Source of the DNA: Flavobacterium acetivorans
GTDB lineage: Bacteria > Bacteroidota > Bacteroidia > Flavobacteriales > Flavobacteriaceae
Reading direction: 5' to 3'
Length of the DNA: 64,000 bases
NCBI RefSeq assembly: GCF_020911885.1
Contig: NZ_CP087132.1
Location: 1,488,001-1,552,000 of the forward strand
Shown here: positions 15,706 to 24,280 of the stretch, piece after piece
How the letters are laid out: every line of letters begins with the position of its first letter
Numbering within the stretch: the first letter of the stretch is position 1
Translations under genes and position numbers: made by a program
Notes under the pieces: generated by a model
Seen by the model: the letters and a program-made list of their open reading frames with translations, nothing else
What the model was told of the DNA's origin: nothing
The model's database searches: none

Positions 15706-15736
15706 GCTTTTTTTGGCGGGGCACGCCCAAAAAAAA

Positions 15737-15758
15737 TGCCCCAAGTTTCCTTGAGGCA
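15737..15758 (-). terminator. Terminator of the aspartate-type aminotransferase gene
   Basis: Stem TGCCCCAAG (15737-15745)/CTTGAGGCA (15750-15758) has one mismatch and a 4-nt loop. On the minus strand it is followed by a T run (complement of 15729-15736), 25 bp after the gene's stop. Confidence 0.85.
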
Positions 15759-15782
15759 AAATGGTATAGAATGCGTTTTTGA

Positions 15783-16970
15783 CTACAATGCCAAAGCGTT
15801 TTTGATTCTTTTTAAAGCTTCTTTTAAGATTTCGTCGCTTGTTGCGTATGAAAAACGAATACAATCTGGATTCCCAAAAGCATCACCTGTAACTGTGGCT
15901 ACGTTAGCTTCGGCCAAAAGGTACATTGATAAATCCATCGCATTTTTGATTTCGGTTCCTTTTAATGTTTTTCCGAAGAATGAAGAAACGTCTGGGAATA
16001 CATAAAAAGCACCTTCAGGAACGTTGATTTTTACTCCTGGAATTTCTTTTAATAATCCAACTACTAAATCTCTACGGTTGTGAAAAGCTTGAACCATTTC
16101 GTTTAATACAGCAGGGTCAGCATCTAATGCGGTGATTGTAGCGCGTTGTGCAATGGAGTTTGCTCCAGAAGTTACTTGTCCTTGGATTTTAGTACAGGCT
16201 TTTGCGATAAATTCTGGTGCTCCTATATAACCAATTCTCCATCCTGTCATTGCAAATGCTTTGGCAACTCCGTTTACAGTGATTGTTCTTTCTAGCATTC
16301 CTGGGATAGATGCGATACTGCAAAAAGTCCCTGAAAAATTAATATGTTCATATATTTCGTCAGCCACAACATAAATATTTGGATATTTTTCCAATACTTT
16401 AGCTAAGGCAGTTAATTCTTCTCTGCTGTATACTGAACCACTTGGGTTGCAAGGAGAAGAGAACCACATCATTTTAGTTTTTGGTGTGATGGCAGCTTCC
16501 AGTTGTTCAGCTGTGATTTTGAAGTCCGTTTCTACAGAAGTTGGAACTTCTACAGGCACTCCACCGGATAATTTTACGATTTCGAAATATGAAACCCAAT
16601 ATGGAGCTGGTAAGATTACCTCGTCACCGTCGTTTAACATTACTTGTGCAATATTGTATAAAGATTGTTTTGCTCCTGTTGAAACGACAATTTGTGAAGG
16701 TTTGTACTCTAAATTATTGTCTCTTTTGAATTTTCTGCAGATTGCTTCTTTCAATTCTAGATATCCTTCTACTGGAGAATAAGTGCTGTAGTTCTCGTCA
16801 ATTGCTTTCTTTGCTGCTTCTTTGATGAAATCGGGCGTGTTAAAGTCCGGTTCTCCTAAGCTTAAGCTGATAATGTCTTTTCCTTGCGCTTTTAATTCTC
16901 TGGCCAAAGCTGCCATTGCTAGTGTTTGCGAGGTAGCCAGGTTGTTGATTCTGTCTGAAAGTGGATTCAT
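15783..16970 (-). CDS. Pyridoxal phosphate-dependent aminotransferase, aspartate aminotransferase type
   Basis: A 395-residue class I/II aminotransferase. The PLP Lys237 lies in NGVAKAFAMTGWRIGY, the NPSG motif is at about 175-178, and the DEIYEHI strand holds the PLP-ring Asp. The LSLGEPDFNTP start is typical of subgroup I-gamma aspartate aminotransferases (AspC of Thermus and Bacillus type), which exchange aspartate/oxaloacetate with glutamate/2-oxoglutarate. Related enzymes can act on prephenate or aromatic amino acids, so the substrate is not certain. It is monocistronic with a clear terminator. Confidence 0.93.
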   Translation of the reverse strand: MNPLSDRINNLATSQTLAMAALARELKAQGKDIISLSLGEPDFNTPDFIKEAAKKAIDENYSTYSPVEGYLELKEAICRKFKRDNNLEYKPSQIVVSTGAKQSLYNIAQVMLNDGDEVILPAPYWVSYFEIVKLSGGVPVEVPTSVETDFKITAEQLEAAITPKTKMMWFSSPCNPSGSVYSREELTALAKVLEKYPNIYVVADEIYEHINFSGTFCSIASIPGMLERTITVNGVAKAFAMTGWRIGYIGAPEFIAKACTKIQGQVTSGANSIAQRATITALDADPAVLNEMVQAFHNRRDLVVGLLKEIPGVKINVPEGAFYVFPDVSSFFGKTLKGTEIKNAMDLSMYLLAEANVATVTGDAFGNPDCIRFSYATSDEILKEALKRIKNALAL

Positions 16971-17020
16971 TGTAAATAGGTTGTAGTTAAATATTTTTAG
17001 ATACGTTTTTAGTTCTCTTG

Positions 17021-18115
17021 TTAGTTAAGTTCCGGTTTCATTCCTAACTCTTTTAGATGCTTGAAGTGAGCAATAACGGCACTTCGCATCGTTTTGTATT
17101 CGTAATAAGGCAGATTGCATTCTTGTGCGGTTTCACGAACAATTTTGGCAATTTTACCGTAGTGAATGTGACTTATATTCGGGAATATATGGTGTTCTAT
17201 TTGGTGATTTAAGCCACCGGTGTACCAGTTTACTATTTTGTTTTTTGGAGCAAAATTAGTTGTCGTGAACAATTGATGAATTGCCCAAGTGTTATCCATT
17301 TCTCCTAATTCATTTGGGGAAGGGTTGGTTGTTTCTTCAACAACATGTGCTAATTGGAATACGATGCTTAGGATTAATCCGGCTGTATAATGCATGACAA
17401 AGAAGCCTATCAGCACTTTCCACCATGTGATTCCAATGATTATAGGCAATGCAATCCAGATAGTCACATAGATTATTTTTGTTATGATCAAAGTTGTCCA
17501 AAGGATTTTTGGACTTTTGGCTTCTCCGTAAGATAATTTTCTTTTAAGGTAGTTTCTCATCTGTTTAAAATCGGTTGTAATCGCCCAATTGAATGTAAGC
17601 AAACCGTATAAGAAAACAGAATAATATTGTTGGAAGCGGTGAAAGCTATGCCATTTTGCACTTTTCGTAAAACGGATGATTCTTCCTGCATCCAGATCCT
17701 CGTCATGGCCGGGAATGTTTGTATAGGTATGATGTAAAACATTGTGTTGTACCTGCCAGTTGTATACGTTTCCGGCTAATACATAAATGGTTCCTCCCAT
17801 TATTTTATTAATCCAGCTTTTGTTTGAATACGATCCATGGTTGCCATCGTGCATGACATTCATGCCAATTCCAGCCATTCCAATCCCCATAACAATGGTT
17901 AAAAGTAAGTGAGCCCAAAACGGCATATCAAGGGTTAGAATAAGAAAATAAGGAACAAGAAAAACTGTAAATAAGATGACAGCTTTGAGGTGAAGTTTCC
18001 AGTTTCCGGTTTTTTGGATATTATTTTCTTTAAAGTAGTTGTTAACTCGGGAGTTAAGTGTTCTGAAAAACTTCAAAGGATCTTGCTTAGCAAATGTAGG
18101 AGCAGTATTATTCAT
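17021..18115 (-). CDS. Front-end type fatty acid desaturase
   Basis: A 364-residue di-iron membrane desaturase. The three histidine boxes are His89-x3-His93 in MHDGNHG, His124-x3-HisHis129 in HNVLHH, and Q305-IE-HisHis309. A Gln in the third box is typical of front-end (delta-5/delta-6) desaturases, but no cytochrome b5 domain is fused. Hydrophobic segments at about 43-85 and 185-260 fit the four-helix membrane core. The ATG at 18115 is chosen because a -7 element lies just upstream; the frame runs 54 codons further into the rsmG promoter. It probably adjusts membrane lipid unsaturation. Confidence 0.9.
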   Translation of the reverse strand: MNNTAPTFAKQDPLKFFRTLNSRVNNYFKENNIQKTGNWKLHLKAVILFTVFLVPYFLILTLDMPFWAHLLLTIVMGIGMAGIGMNVMHDGNHGSYSNKSWINKIMGGTIYVLAGNVYNWQVQHNVLHHTYTNIPGHDEDLDAGRIIRFTKSAKWHSFHRFQQYYSVFLYGLLTFNWAITTDFKQMRNYLKRKLSYGEAKSPKILWTTLIITKIIYVTIWIALPIIIGITWWKVLIGFFVMHYTAGLILSIVFQLAHVVEETTNPSPNELGEMDNTWAIHQLFTTTNFAPKNKIVNWYTGGLNHQIEHHIFPNISHIHYGKIAKIVRETAQECNLPYYEYKTMRSAVIAHFKHLKELGMKPELN

Positions 18116-18134
18116 ATAAAATTGAAATAGTTTC

Positions 18135-18167
18135 CAAAGATAATTATTATAAATTTTCAATTTGCAA
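18135..18167 (-). promoter_or_regulatory. Promoter of the desaturase gene
   Basis: The minus strand carries TTG (18167-18165), a 22-bp spacer, then TATCTTTG (18142-18135). This predicts transcription starting within about 15 bp of the ATG. Confidence 0.65.
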
Positions 18168-18199
18168 AATTGAGTTAAATATTTCCAAGCTAAAAAGAG

Positions 18200-18207
18200 T
18201 ACTTTTG
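18200..18207 (+). promoter_or_regulatory. -7 element of rsmG
   Basis: TACTTTTG matches TAnnTTTG, 17 bp ahead of the rsmG ATG; it implies a very short leader. It is divergent from the desaturase promoter. Confidence 0.6.
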
Positions 18208-18223
18208 TTAAAAAATTAGACTG

Positions 18224-18856
18224 ATGGACGAGATTCTTAAGTATTTTCCTAATTTGACTGAGGCTCAAAAAGAGCAATTCGCGAAATTAGACTTGCTATA
18301 TCATGATTGGAACGAAAAAATAAATGTTATTTCAAGAAAAGATATTGATGCTTTGTATACAAAGCATATTTTGCATTCTTTGGGAATAGCTAAAATAATG
18401 AAATTCGAACCCGGAACTTATGTACTGGATGTGGGTACTGGCGGCGGTTTTCCCGGAATTCCATTGGCGATACTTTTTCCTGAAACACGATTTTACCTGA
18501 TTGATGTCATTGCCAAAAAAATAAAAGTCGTTCAGGCTGTTGCCGAAGCCTTGGAGCTTAAAAATGTTAAAGCAGAACAAATTCGCGCCGAAAACGTAAA
18601 AGGAGACTTTGATTTTATCGTTAGTAGAGCGGTTACTAATATGCCTGATTTTGTTTCTTGGGTGAAAACTAAAATCAAGAAACAGCATAAACACGAATTA
18701 AAAAACGGAATTTTATATCTAAAAGGTGGAGATTTAACAGAGGAATTAAAAGACTTCCCAAAAGCAACGCAGTACGATCTAGCTGATTTTTTTGAAGATG
18801 AATTTTTCGAAACTAAAAAAGTAGTGCATTTACCGTTAAAGTTTGTTGCGCAATAA
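18224..18856 (+). CDS. rsmG: 16S rRNA (guanine-527-N7)-methyltransferase
   Basis: A 210-residue SAM-dependent methyltransferase (GidB/RsmG) that methylates G527 of 16S rRNA. It shows the N-terminal LYHDWNEKINVISRKD segment (residues about 26-41), motif I VLDVGTGGGFPGIPLAILFP (about 66-85), and the FDFIVSRAV motif. Length is typical. Single gene, divergent from the desaturase and ending at a bidirectional terminator shared with pruA. Confidence 0.96.
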   Translation: MDEILKYFPNLTEAQKEQFAKLDLLYHDWNEKINVISRKDIDALYTKHILHSLGIAKIMKFEPGTYVLDVGTGGGFPGIPLAILFPETRFYLIDVIAKKIKVVQAVAEALELKNVKAEQIRAENVKGDFDFIVSRAVTNMPDFVSWVKTKIKKQHKHELKNGILYLKGGDLTEELKDFPKATQYDLADFFEDEFFETKKVVHLPLKFVAQ

Positions 18857-18880
18857 TTAAGTTTTTTTATTTAAAGACAA

Positions 18881-18917
18881 AACCCACAAGAAATCAACTA
18901 ATTGAATCTTGTGGGTT
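18881..18917. terminator. Bidirectional terminator between rsmG and pruA
   Basis: Perfect 11-bp stem AACCCACAAGA (18881-18891)/TCTTGTGGGTT (18907-18917) with a 15-nt loop, between two convergent genes. Confidence 0.85.
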
Positions 18918-18950
18918 TCTTATATAATGTCACTTGAGGCAGGTCTCAGA

Positions 18951-20582
18951 CTATTCTTCTCCTAAAAATGGGTATCTGTAGTCTACTGGAGTTACAAAAG
19001 TTTCTTTAATTGTTCTTGCTGAAGCCCAACGCAATAAATTTTGCATAGAACCTGCTTTATCATTGGTTCCTGACCCTCTTGCTCCACCAAAAGGTTGCAT
19101 CCCTACTATAGCTCCAGTTGGTTTATCATTGATGTAGAAGTTACCAGCAGCGTTTTGTAATTTTACAGTAGCTTCTTCAATAGCGTAACGATCTTGACTG
19201 AAAACAGCACCTGTTAAAGCGTACTCAGATGTAGTGTCAACTAATTCTAAAGTTTCGGCCCATTTAGCGTCTTCATAAACATAAATAGTTACAACAGGTC
19301 CGAATAATTCGGTTTCCATTGTAGTATATTTTGGGTTTGTTGTCAAAATAACCGTTGGTTCAATGAAATAACCTTTTGATTTATCATAATTTCCACCAAT
19401 AATTACTTCAGCATCGCTATCTTTTTTAGCTTGATCAATATATCTAGCTAATTTGTCGAAAGAACCTTCAGATATAACAGCAGTGATAAAGTTGCTCATG
19501 TCTTCCGGAGAACCCATCTTCATCGATTTTAAATCGGCTTCTAATTGAGTTTTTACAGCTGGCCACAAACTTTGTGGAATATATACACGAGAAGCAGCGC
19601 TACATTTTTGCCCTTGGTACTCAAATGCACCGCGAGAAATCCCTGTAGTTACTTGTTTTGCGTTAGCTGATGGATGTGCAATAATGAAATCTTTTCCACC
19701 TGTTTCTCCTACAATTCTTGGGTATGTTTTGTATTTGCTGATGTTTGTTCCAATTTTTGCCCAAATATCATTAAAAACTCCAGTTGAACCGGTGAAGTGA
19801 ACTCCAGCGAAATGTGGATTTGCTAATAAGGTTTCGGTTACCATTCCTGAATCTCCCATTACCATGTTGATTACACCATCAGGTAATCCGGCTTCTTTAA
19901 ATATTTGCATCAATAAATTTGCTGAATATACTTGGGTTGCAGCTGGTTTCCAAACTACAACGTTACCCATTAAAGCAACACAAGAAGGTAAGTTTCCAGC
20001 GATTGCTGTAAAGTTAAAAGGAGTGATCGCGTATACAAAACCTTCTAATGGTCTGTATTCAACGCGGTTCCACATGTCTGATGTTGACTTAGGTTGTTCG
20101 TTATAGATTTGCGTCATGTATTCTACGTTGAAACGTAAAAAGTCAATAAGTTCACATGAGGCATCAATTTCGGCCTGGTAAATAGTTTTAGATTGCGCAA
20201 TCATAGTTGCTGCATTAATTTTAGCTCTGTATGGTCCTGCGATCAATTCGGCTGCTTTTAAGAAGATAGCTGCACGTTGTTCCCACGCCATTTTTGACCA
20301 TGTCTTTCTAGCTTCAAGTGCTGTTGAAATGGCTTTTTCGATATGTGATTTTTCAGCTTGATGGTATGTCCCTACAATATGTTGGTGATCGTGAGGCGCT
20401 GACATTGTTTTAGTGTCTCCGGTTCTAATTTCTTCGTTTCCAATGTAAAGAGGAACGTCAATTTTAGAATTCCACATTTCTGCGTAGGCCGCTTGAACAG
20501 CTGCTCTTTCTGGTGAGTTAGGTGCGTAGCTCTTTACCGGCTCGTTTACTGCTTTTGGTACATGAAAAAATCCTTTTAGCAT
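18951..20582 (-). CDS. pruA: L-glutamate gamma-semialdehyde (1-pyrroline-5-carboxylate) dehydrogenase
   Basis: A 543-residue NAD-dependent aldehyde dehydrogenase that oxidises glutamate semialdehyde to glutamate, the last step of proline catabolism. The P5CDH subfamily pattern is clear: PFNFTAIAGNLPSC in the cofactor region, GGKDFIIAHPSANAKQVTTG, the nucleophile Cys327 in GQKCSAAS, and the C-terminal PFGGARGSGTNDKAG. It is monofunctional: no proline dehydrogenase domain is fused and no putA neighbour is seen. A leader of about 90 nt separates the ATG from its -7 element. Confidence 0.97.
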   Translation of the reverse strand: MLKGFFHVPKAVNEPVKSYAPNSPERAAVQAAYAEMWNSKIDVPLYIGNEEIRTGDTKTMSAPHDHQHIVGTYHQAEKSHIEKAISTALEARKTWSKMAWEQRAAIFLKAAELIAGPYRAKINAATMIAQSKTIYQAEIDASCELIDFLRFNVEYMTQIYNEQPKSTSDMWNRVEYRPLEGFVYAITPFNFTAIAGNLPSCVALMGNVVVWKPAATQVYSANLLMQIFKEAGLPDGVINMVMGDSGMVTETLLANPHFAGVHFTGSTGVFNDIWAKIGTNISKYKTYPRIVGETGGKDFIIAHPSANAKQVTTGISRGAFEYQGQKCSAASRVYIPQSLWPAVKTQLEADLKSMKMGSPEDMSNFITAVISEGSFDKLARYIDQAKKDSDAEVIIGGNYDKSKGYFIEPTVILTTNPKYTTMETELFGPVVTIYVYEDAKWAETLELVDTTSEYALTGAVFSQDRYAIEEATVKLQNAAGNFYINDKPTGAIVGMQPFGGARGSGTNDKAGSMQNLLRWASARTIKETFVTPVDYRYPFLGEE

Positions 20583-20676
20583 GATGTTGTAATTTGTTAA
20601 TCTGTTTAAATACAGATAAGATTAGACATTAAAAAAAATAAATTACGCTAATGATTGCGAATAATTTACTGCCCAA

Positions 20677-20684
20677 CAAAAGTA
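20677..20684 (-). promoter_or_regulatory. -7 element of pruA
   Basis: The minus strand reads TACTTTTG (TAnnTTTG), 95 bp upstream of the ATG. Confidence 0.55.
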
Positions 20685-20753
20685 CAAAGGATAAATTAAA
20701 AATGGTATAAATAAACGATAAGAAAATCAAAAATAACTTTAGAAATCAAAAGC

Positions 20754-21140
20754 TTAATTTAACGCAAATGGTGCGCATAACCTAAAGGTAGGTACGAAAA
20801 CTTTGAAGTTTTTTGTGCTTGTGAAATTAATCATGTTAAAATAGCCTTTCATCGAGCCGAAAGGAGATGATAGTAAGCAGCCGGAACTATAGGTGTGGCG
20901 TTCGCCTGGTTTTAAAACAGGTTTTTTTCCAATAACTCCCTCTCCGTCAACAATTTCGACATCATTTAAAGAGTCAAATATTTCCCAATGGCGAGATATC
21001 AGTTGAACAGAATCTTTACTGTGGTTTTCAATTGTGATTTGGTAACTAAAGGCAAAGTGAATTTTGTAGTTTTTGAAGTAGGTTCCTTCAAAACTAGTCA
21101 ATACTGATATTTTTATACCTCTTGTAATTTGAGTTACCAT
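20754..21140 (-). CDS. apaG: ApaG (Co2+/Mg2+ efflux protein ApaG family)
   Basis: A 128-residue single fibronectin-III-like beta-sandwich of the ApaG family, with YQITIENHSKDSVQLISRHW and the glycine-rich VIGKKPVLKPGERHTYSSGC and GSMKGYFNM segments. The molecular function is not settled; the E. coli gene was tied to cobalt resistance. The ATG at 21140 is chosen because upstream codons are not conserved in type and the -7 element lies at 21179-21172. It neighbours the T9SS plug gene on the same strand (81 bp gap). Confidence 0.93.
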   Translation of the reverse strand: MVTQITRGIKISVLTSFEGTYFKNYKIHFAFSYQITIENHSKDSVQLISRHWEIFDSLNDVEIVDGEGVIGKKPVLKPGERHTYSSGCLLSSPFGSMKGYFNMINFTSTKNFKVFVPTFRLCAPFALN

Positions 21141-21171
21141 ATTTGAACAGTAAAGGGGTGCGTTACAGAAA

Positions 21172-21179
21172 CAAAAATA
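21172..21179 (-). promoter_or_regulatory. -7 element of apaG
   Basis: The minus strand reads TATTTTTG (TAnnTTTG), 32 bp upstream of the apaG ATG. Confidence 0.6.
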
Positions 21180-21221
21180 CAAAATTTTTGCTTTGGTTTT
21201 GTTGTTTATGCGGATGTTTTT

Positions 21222-22478
21222 TTAGTTGATGATATTTGTTGAATTTGTAGTGCCTTTTCCAATTACACGATCGTATCGATCGGTATTTTCTCGGTAATAA
21301 ACTAAAATGGTGTAATCATTTTCCGTTTGGTAGAAATTACCATCTATGGCATTTGGGTAGTCAATTTTTTTATTGGTGTCAGCCACAGTATATTCAAAAT
21401 TTGTAAATCCTTGTTTGATTAAAAGAGCTTTTTCATAAATCCCTTTTTTTGGGTTATAGTCCATTTTGTATTCTGGGGTCAGGCTGTAATTGTTGAACAT
21501 ACCATTGATGTAAATGTCTTTATTTAAACGGAAAGTTGGGGCAGAAAGACTAAAGTATACCCAAGCATAATCCGCTTCAATTTCATCATTTGCTGCATTT
21601 AAGTTTCGAACAACAAAGTTTCCATTAATATCTTGGGTGATGGAATAAGGGAAATTTGTTCGGGCATTGTTTGTGTATAGATAAGAATTGTAAATATCAG
21701 TACTTGAGTCCACTCGTGACACATTGTTGTTAGCAGCTCTTATATCTTTGTTTTCAAAATATAAAAATTCATTTCCTGCCCAAAACTGGGTTTCTGCATC
21801 GTATTTGTAAATTAAATCATTGCCAATGGTGTATTGAGGTTTGATGTTTTTAATGGCGGAGTTGAATTTTCCGTTTTGAAGCAATACTACTTTGATGTTT
21901 TTTAGAGGGTTTTGGAACGTGATAATTTTTGATTTTATAGTGAACTCTAAGTTTTGCTTGGATTCTAAATTAGGTACAGTTCGGGCTCTTTTTACTTGGA
22001 TAGGAACGCTTGCTACATCTTCATGAAGGATGAATTTTCTCGAAAAGACAAGTTCTCTATCGCTGTTTAAAACTTTGAGCATGTAATTCCCGCTAATAAG
22101 CAATTGCTGGGTGTGCTGATTGGGAATTGCTAATTTGTAATGCGAGTAAATTTGTAAGGTGTTGAAAGAATTTGTATAGTCCTGGATTCTTTGATTGTCA
22201 AAACCCTGTAGATATTCATTTTTTGGGATATCAGTAGGAATCCAGTTGTAGTCACAATGGATAATTTCATAAAAATAATCGGCTTCATTTCCAAATAAAT
22301 CATCAAACTGCAATTGAAATCCACTTCCTAATGGGAATATTGGAATTGCATTTTGATTGTTTTGGACAAACGAAACTGTTTTTATGTTATATGGTGGGCT
22401 TACTTCATTCTCTACTTGGGCAGCAGCTGAAGTAATAAAAAGGAGTAGGATTATTTTTTGTAAAAAAGATTTAAGCAT
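21222..22478 (-). CDS. Type IX secretion system plug protein (former DUF5103)
   Basis: A 418-residue protein with a cleavable signal peptide (MLKSFLQKI...FITSAAAQ). The N-terminal part (PPYNIKTVSFVQNN, FPLGSGFQLQFDDL, DYFYEIIHCDYNW) matches the DUF5103 family, now recognised as the T9SS plug. In Flavobacterium johnsoniae that protein blocks the SprA translocon from the periplasmic side. The C-terminal region is a beta-sandwich (NKDIYINGMFNNYSL, FTNFEYTVAD). The ATG at 22478 is chosen for its signal peptide. Membership in the family is solid; the mechanistic role is taken from the F. johnsoniae work. Confidence 0.9.
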   Translation of the reverse strand: MLKSFLQKIILLLFITSAAAQVENEVSPPYNIKTVSFVQNNQNAIPIFPLGSGFQLQFDDLFGNEADYFYEIIHCDYNWIPTDIPKNEYLQGFDNQRIQDYTNSFNTLQIYSHYKLAIPNQHTQQLLISGNYMLKVLNSDRELVFSRKFILHEDVASVPIQVKRARTVPNLESKQNLEFTIKSKIITFQNPLKNIKVVLLQNGKFNSAIKNIKPQYTIGNDLIYKYDAETQFWAGNEFLYFENKDIRAANNNVSRVDSSTDIYNSYLYTNNARTNFPYSITQDINGNFVVRNLNAANDEIEADYAWVYFSLSAPTFRLNKDIYINGMFNNYSLTPEYKMDYNPKKGIYEKALLIKQGFTNFEYTVADTNKKIDYPNAIDGNFYQTENDYTILVYYRENTDRYDRVIGKGTTNSTNIIN

Positions 22479-22560
22479 AATAATGGTATTGCTAAAGTGT
22501 AAATATAACAAATAAAGTAGTACCATTATTATGCCAATCTGTCAAAGCTTTTTTTGGAGC

Positions 22561-23331
22561 CTATTTAAAACAAACAGGGATAATTTCCCCTTTTGCTAAA
22601 CAATATTTCTCTACTAATTCTGGCGAGATTTTGTTTGTGTAATCTTCTTCAACTACTTTAAAGCCAATGCTTCTTAATTTATCAAAATAATCGCGTCCGT
22701 AAATTCGAACGTGATCGTATTGCCCAAATATCTTAGCGCGCTCTTTTTGGTCTGTAATCGTGTCATCTGCAAATGTTATGGCTCTTGATAAATCTTGCGG
22801 AATTTGTAAAACGGCCATTCCGCCGGGTTTTAAAACCCGGAATAACTCCTGCATTGCTTTGGTGTCATCCGGAATGTGCTCTAAAACGTGATTGCACAAA
22901 ATGACATCGTATTGATTGTCCTCGAAAGGCAAATCACAAATATCAGCTTTTACATCGGCCAAAGGCGAAAACAAATCGGTTGTGGTATAATCCAGGTTTT
23001 TTTGTTTTCTGAATAATTTATAAAAAGCCTGTTCGGGTGCAAAATGCAGGACTTTCTTTTTTTCTTTAGAAGTAAAAAAATCAGTTTCCTCGTTCAAATA
23101 CAACCAAAGTAATCGGTGTCTTTCGAGTGAAAGTGTACTTGGCGAAAGCACATTGTTGCGTTGTGTTTCGTATCCATAAGGCAACATCGATTTAAAACTT
23201 TTTCCGTCAATAGGATCGGTATATTTATTTCCTTTTAATGAAAAAGCGATAATAGGACGCGCAACATAACTTAAACGAATAAGTAATGGGCGAGGTATGG
23301 TATTGAGTACGAGTTTGAAGAGTTTTTTCAT
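22561..23331 (-). CDS. Class I SAM-dependent methyltransferase
   Basis: A 256-residue methyltransferase of the Methyltransf_11 type. The visible motifs are a motif I region KVLHFAPEQAF, the strand DVILCNHVLEHIPDD (about residues 140-154), and FRVLKPGGMAVLQIP. Its LHFAPE motif I lacks the usual GxGxG loop, as in a Bacteroidota subfamily of unknown substrate. Its ATG overlaps the map stop by one base (TAATG), so it is coupled to methionine aminopeptidase. Confidence 0.87.
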   Translation of the reverse strand: MKKLFKLVLNTIPRPLLIRLSYVARPIIAFSLKGNKYTDPIDGKSFKSMLPYGYETQRNNVLSPSTLSLERHRLLWLYLNEETDFFTSKEKKKVLHFAPEQAFYKLFRKQKNLDYTTTDLFSPLADVKADICDLPFEDNQYDVILCNHVLEHIPDDTKAMQELFRVLKPGGMAVLQIPQDLSRAITFADDTITDQKERAKIFGQYDHVRIYGRDYFDKLRSIGFKVVEEDYTNKISPELVEKYCLAKGEIIPVCFK

Positions 23332-24149
23332 TACAGAACTAAAGGTGTTTTTCTAAATTCATCCTCTTCGTTACTCACAATTCCTAATGCTTTATAGATG
23401 TATCCAAAAGTAGATAGTATTTCTGGCTTTCCGTCAATAATAGCTACATCATGTTCAAAATGGGCGCTTGGTTTTCCGTCAGCGGTGGTAATTGTCCAGC
23501 CATCTTTGTGTTGTTTGATGTTGCGAGTTCCCAAGTTAATCATCGGTTCAATGGCAACAACCATTCCTTCGATAAAAAGTTTTCCGCGACCACGTTTTCC
23601 GTAATTAGGCATTTCTGGATCTTCATGCATTTTTTGACCAACTCCATGTCCTACTAATTCACGAACAACACCGTAACCGTGTGCTTCGGTATATTTTTGA
23701 ATAGCATTTCCAACATCTTCCACGCGGTTACCAAGTCTGAATTCTCTGATTCCAACGTATAAAGATTCTTTGGTTACCTGTAATAATTTTTTTACCTCAG
23801 GAGCTACTTCGCCAATTTCAAAACTGTAGGCATGATCCCCATGATATCCATTTTTGTAAGCGCCACAATCCACCGATATGACATCGCCACTTTCTAATGG
23901 TTTGTTATTTGGGATTCCGTGTACTACCTGAGAATTTGGGCTCATACAGAGTGAATTTGGGAATCCGTATAAACCAAGGAAACTTGGAACAGCTCCGTGG
24001 TCACGAATGAATTCTTCGGCTAATTTGTCAAGATATAAAGTGGTTACTCCTTCTTTGATTTCAGAAGCAATCATTCCTAATGTTTTTGACACGATTAATG
24101 CGCTTTCGCGCATTAATTCTATTTCTTCACGTGATTTAACTATAATCAT
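23331..24149 (-). CDS. map: Type I methionine aminopeptidase
   Basis: A 272-residue metalloprotease that removes initiator Met from new proteins. The dinuclear metal ligands are recognisable: Asp in ISVDCGAY, Asp in HGDHAYS, His in GHGVGQKMHE, Glu in VAIEPMIN, and Glu in AHFEHDVAI. Its C-terminus is about 15 residues longer than E. coli Map. It leads a map/methyltransferase pair. A palindrome lies across its promoter (24178-24201). Confidence 0.96.
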   Translation of the reverse strand: MIIVKSREEIELMRESALIVSKTLGMIASEIKEGVTTLYLDKLAEEFIRDHGAVPSFLGLYGFPNSLCMSPNSQVVHGIPNNKPLESGDVISVDCGAYKNGYHGDHAYSFEIGEVAPEVKKLLQVTKESLYVGIREFRLGNRVEDVGNAIQKYTEAHGYGVVRELVGHGVGQKMHEDPEMPNYGKRGRGKLFIEGMVVAIEPMINLGTRNIKQHKDGWTITTADGKPSAHFEHDVAIIDGKPEILSTFGYIYKALGIVSNEEDEFRKTPLVL

Positions 24150-24168
24150 ATTTCTTGTTTTCAGTTGG

Positions 24169-24203
24169 CAAAAGTACGATTTTATAAGAACTTATAAAAT
24201 CAA
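24169..24203 (-). promoter_or_regulatory. map promoter with an 11-bp perfect palindrome between its elements
   Basis: The minus-strand -7 element TACTTTTG is at 24176-24169, and a possible TTG at 24203-24201. Between them GATTTTATAAG (24178-24188) and CTTATAAAATC (24191-24201) form a perfect inverted repeat with a 2-bp spacer, an operator-like arrangement. The spacing of 24 bp between elements is longer than the usual 19. Confidence 0.5.
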
Positions 24204-24220
24204 AGTAGTTTATAATAAAA

Positions 24221-24246
24221 AAAGCTGTCCCGATTGGAACAGCTTT
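24221..24246 (-). terminator. Terminator of gpmI
   Basis: AAAGCTGTCC (24221-24230) pairs with GG-ACAGCTTT (24236-24246, one bulged A). On the minus strand a T run follows (complement of 24216-24223). It lies 35 bp after the gpmI stop. Confidence 0.85.
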
Positions 24247-24280
24247 AGTTGAGAGTTGTTTGGATTTTAATCCAATTTTT

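Noticed and set aside
16447..16782. 111-codon open frame antisense to the aminotransferase gene
   Set aside because: It is a shadow of a strongly conserved coding sequence; there is no promoter, start context or family match.
18116..18277. 54-codon N-terminal extension of the fatty acid desaturase
   Set aside because: It would cover both the desaturase and rsmG promoters and overlap the rsmG start; the extension has no family-like features.
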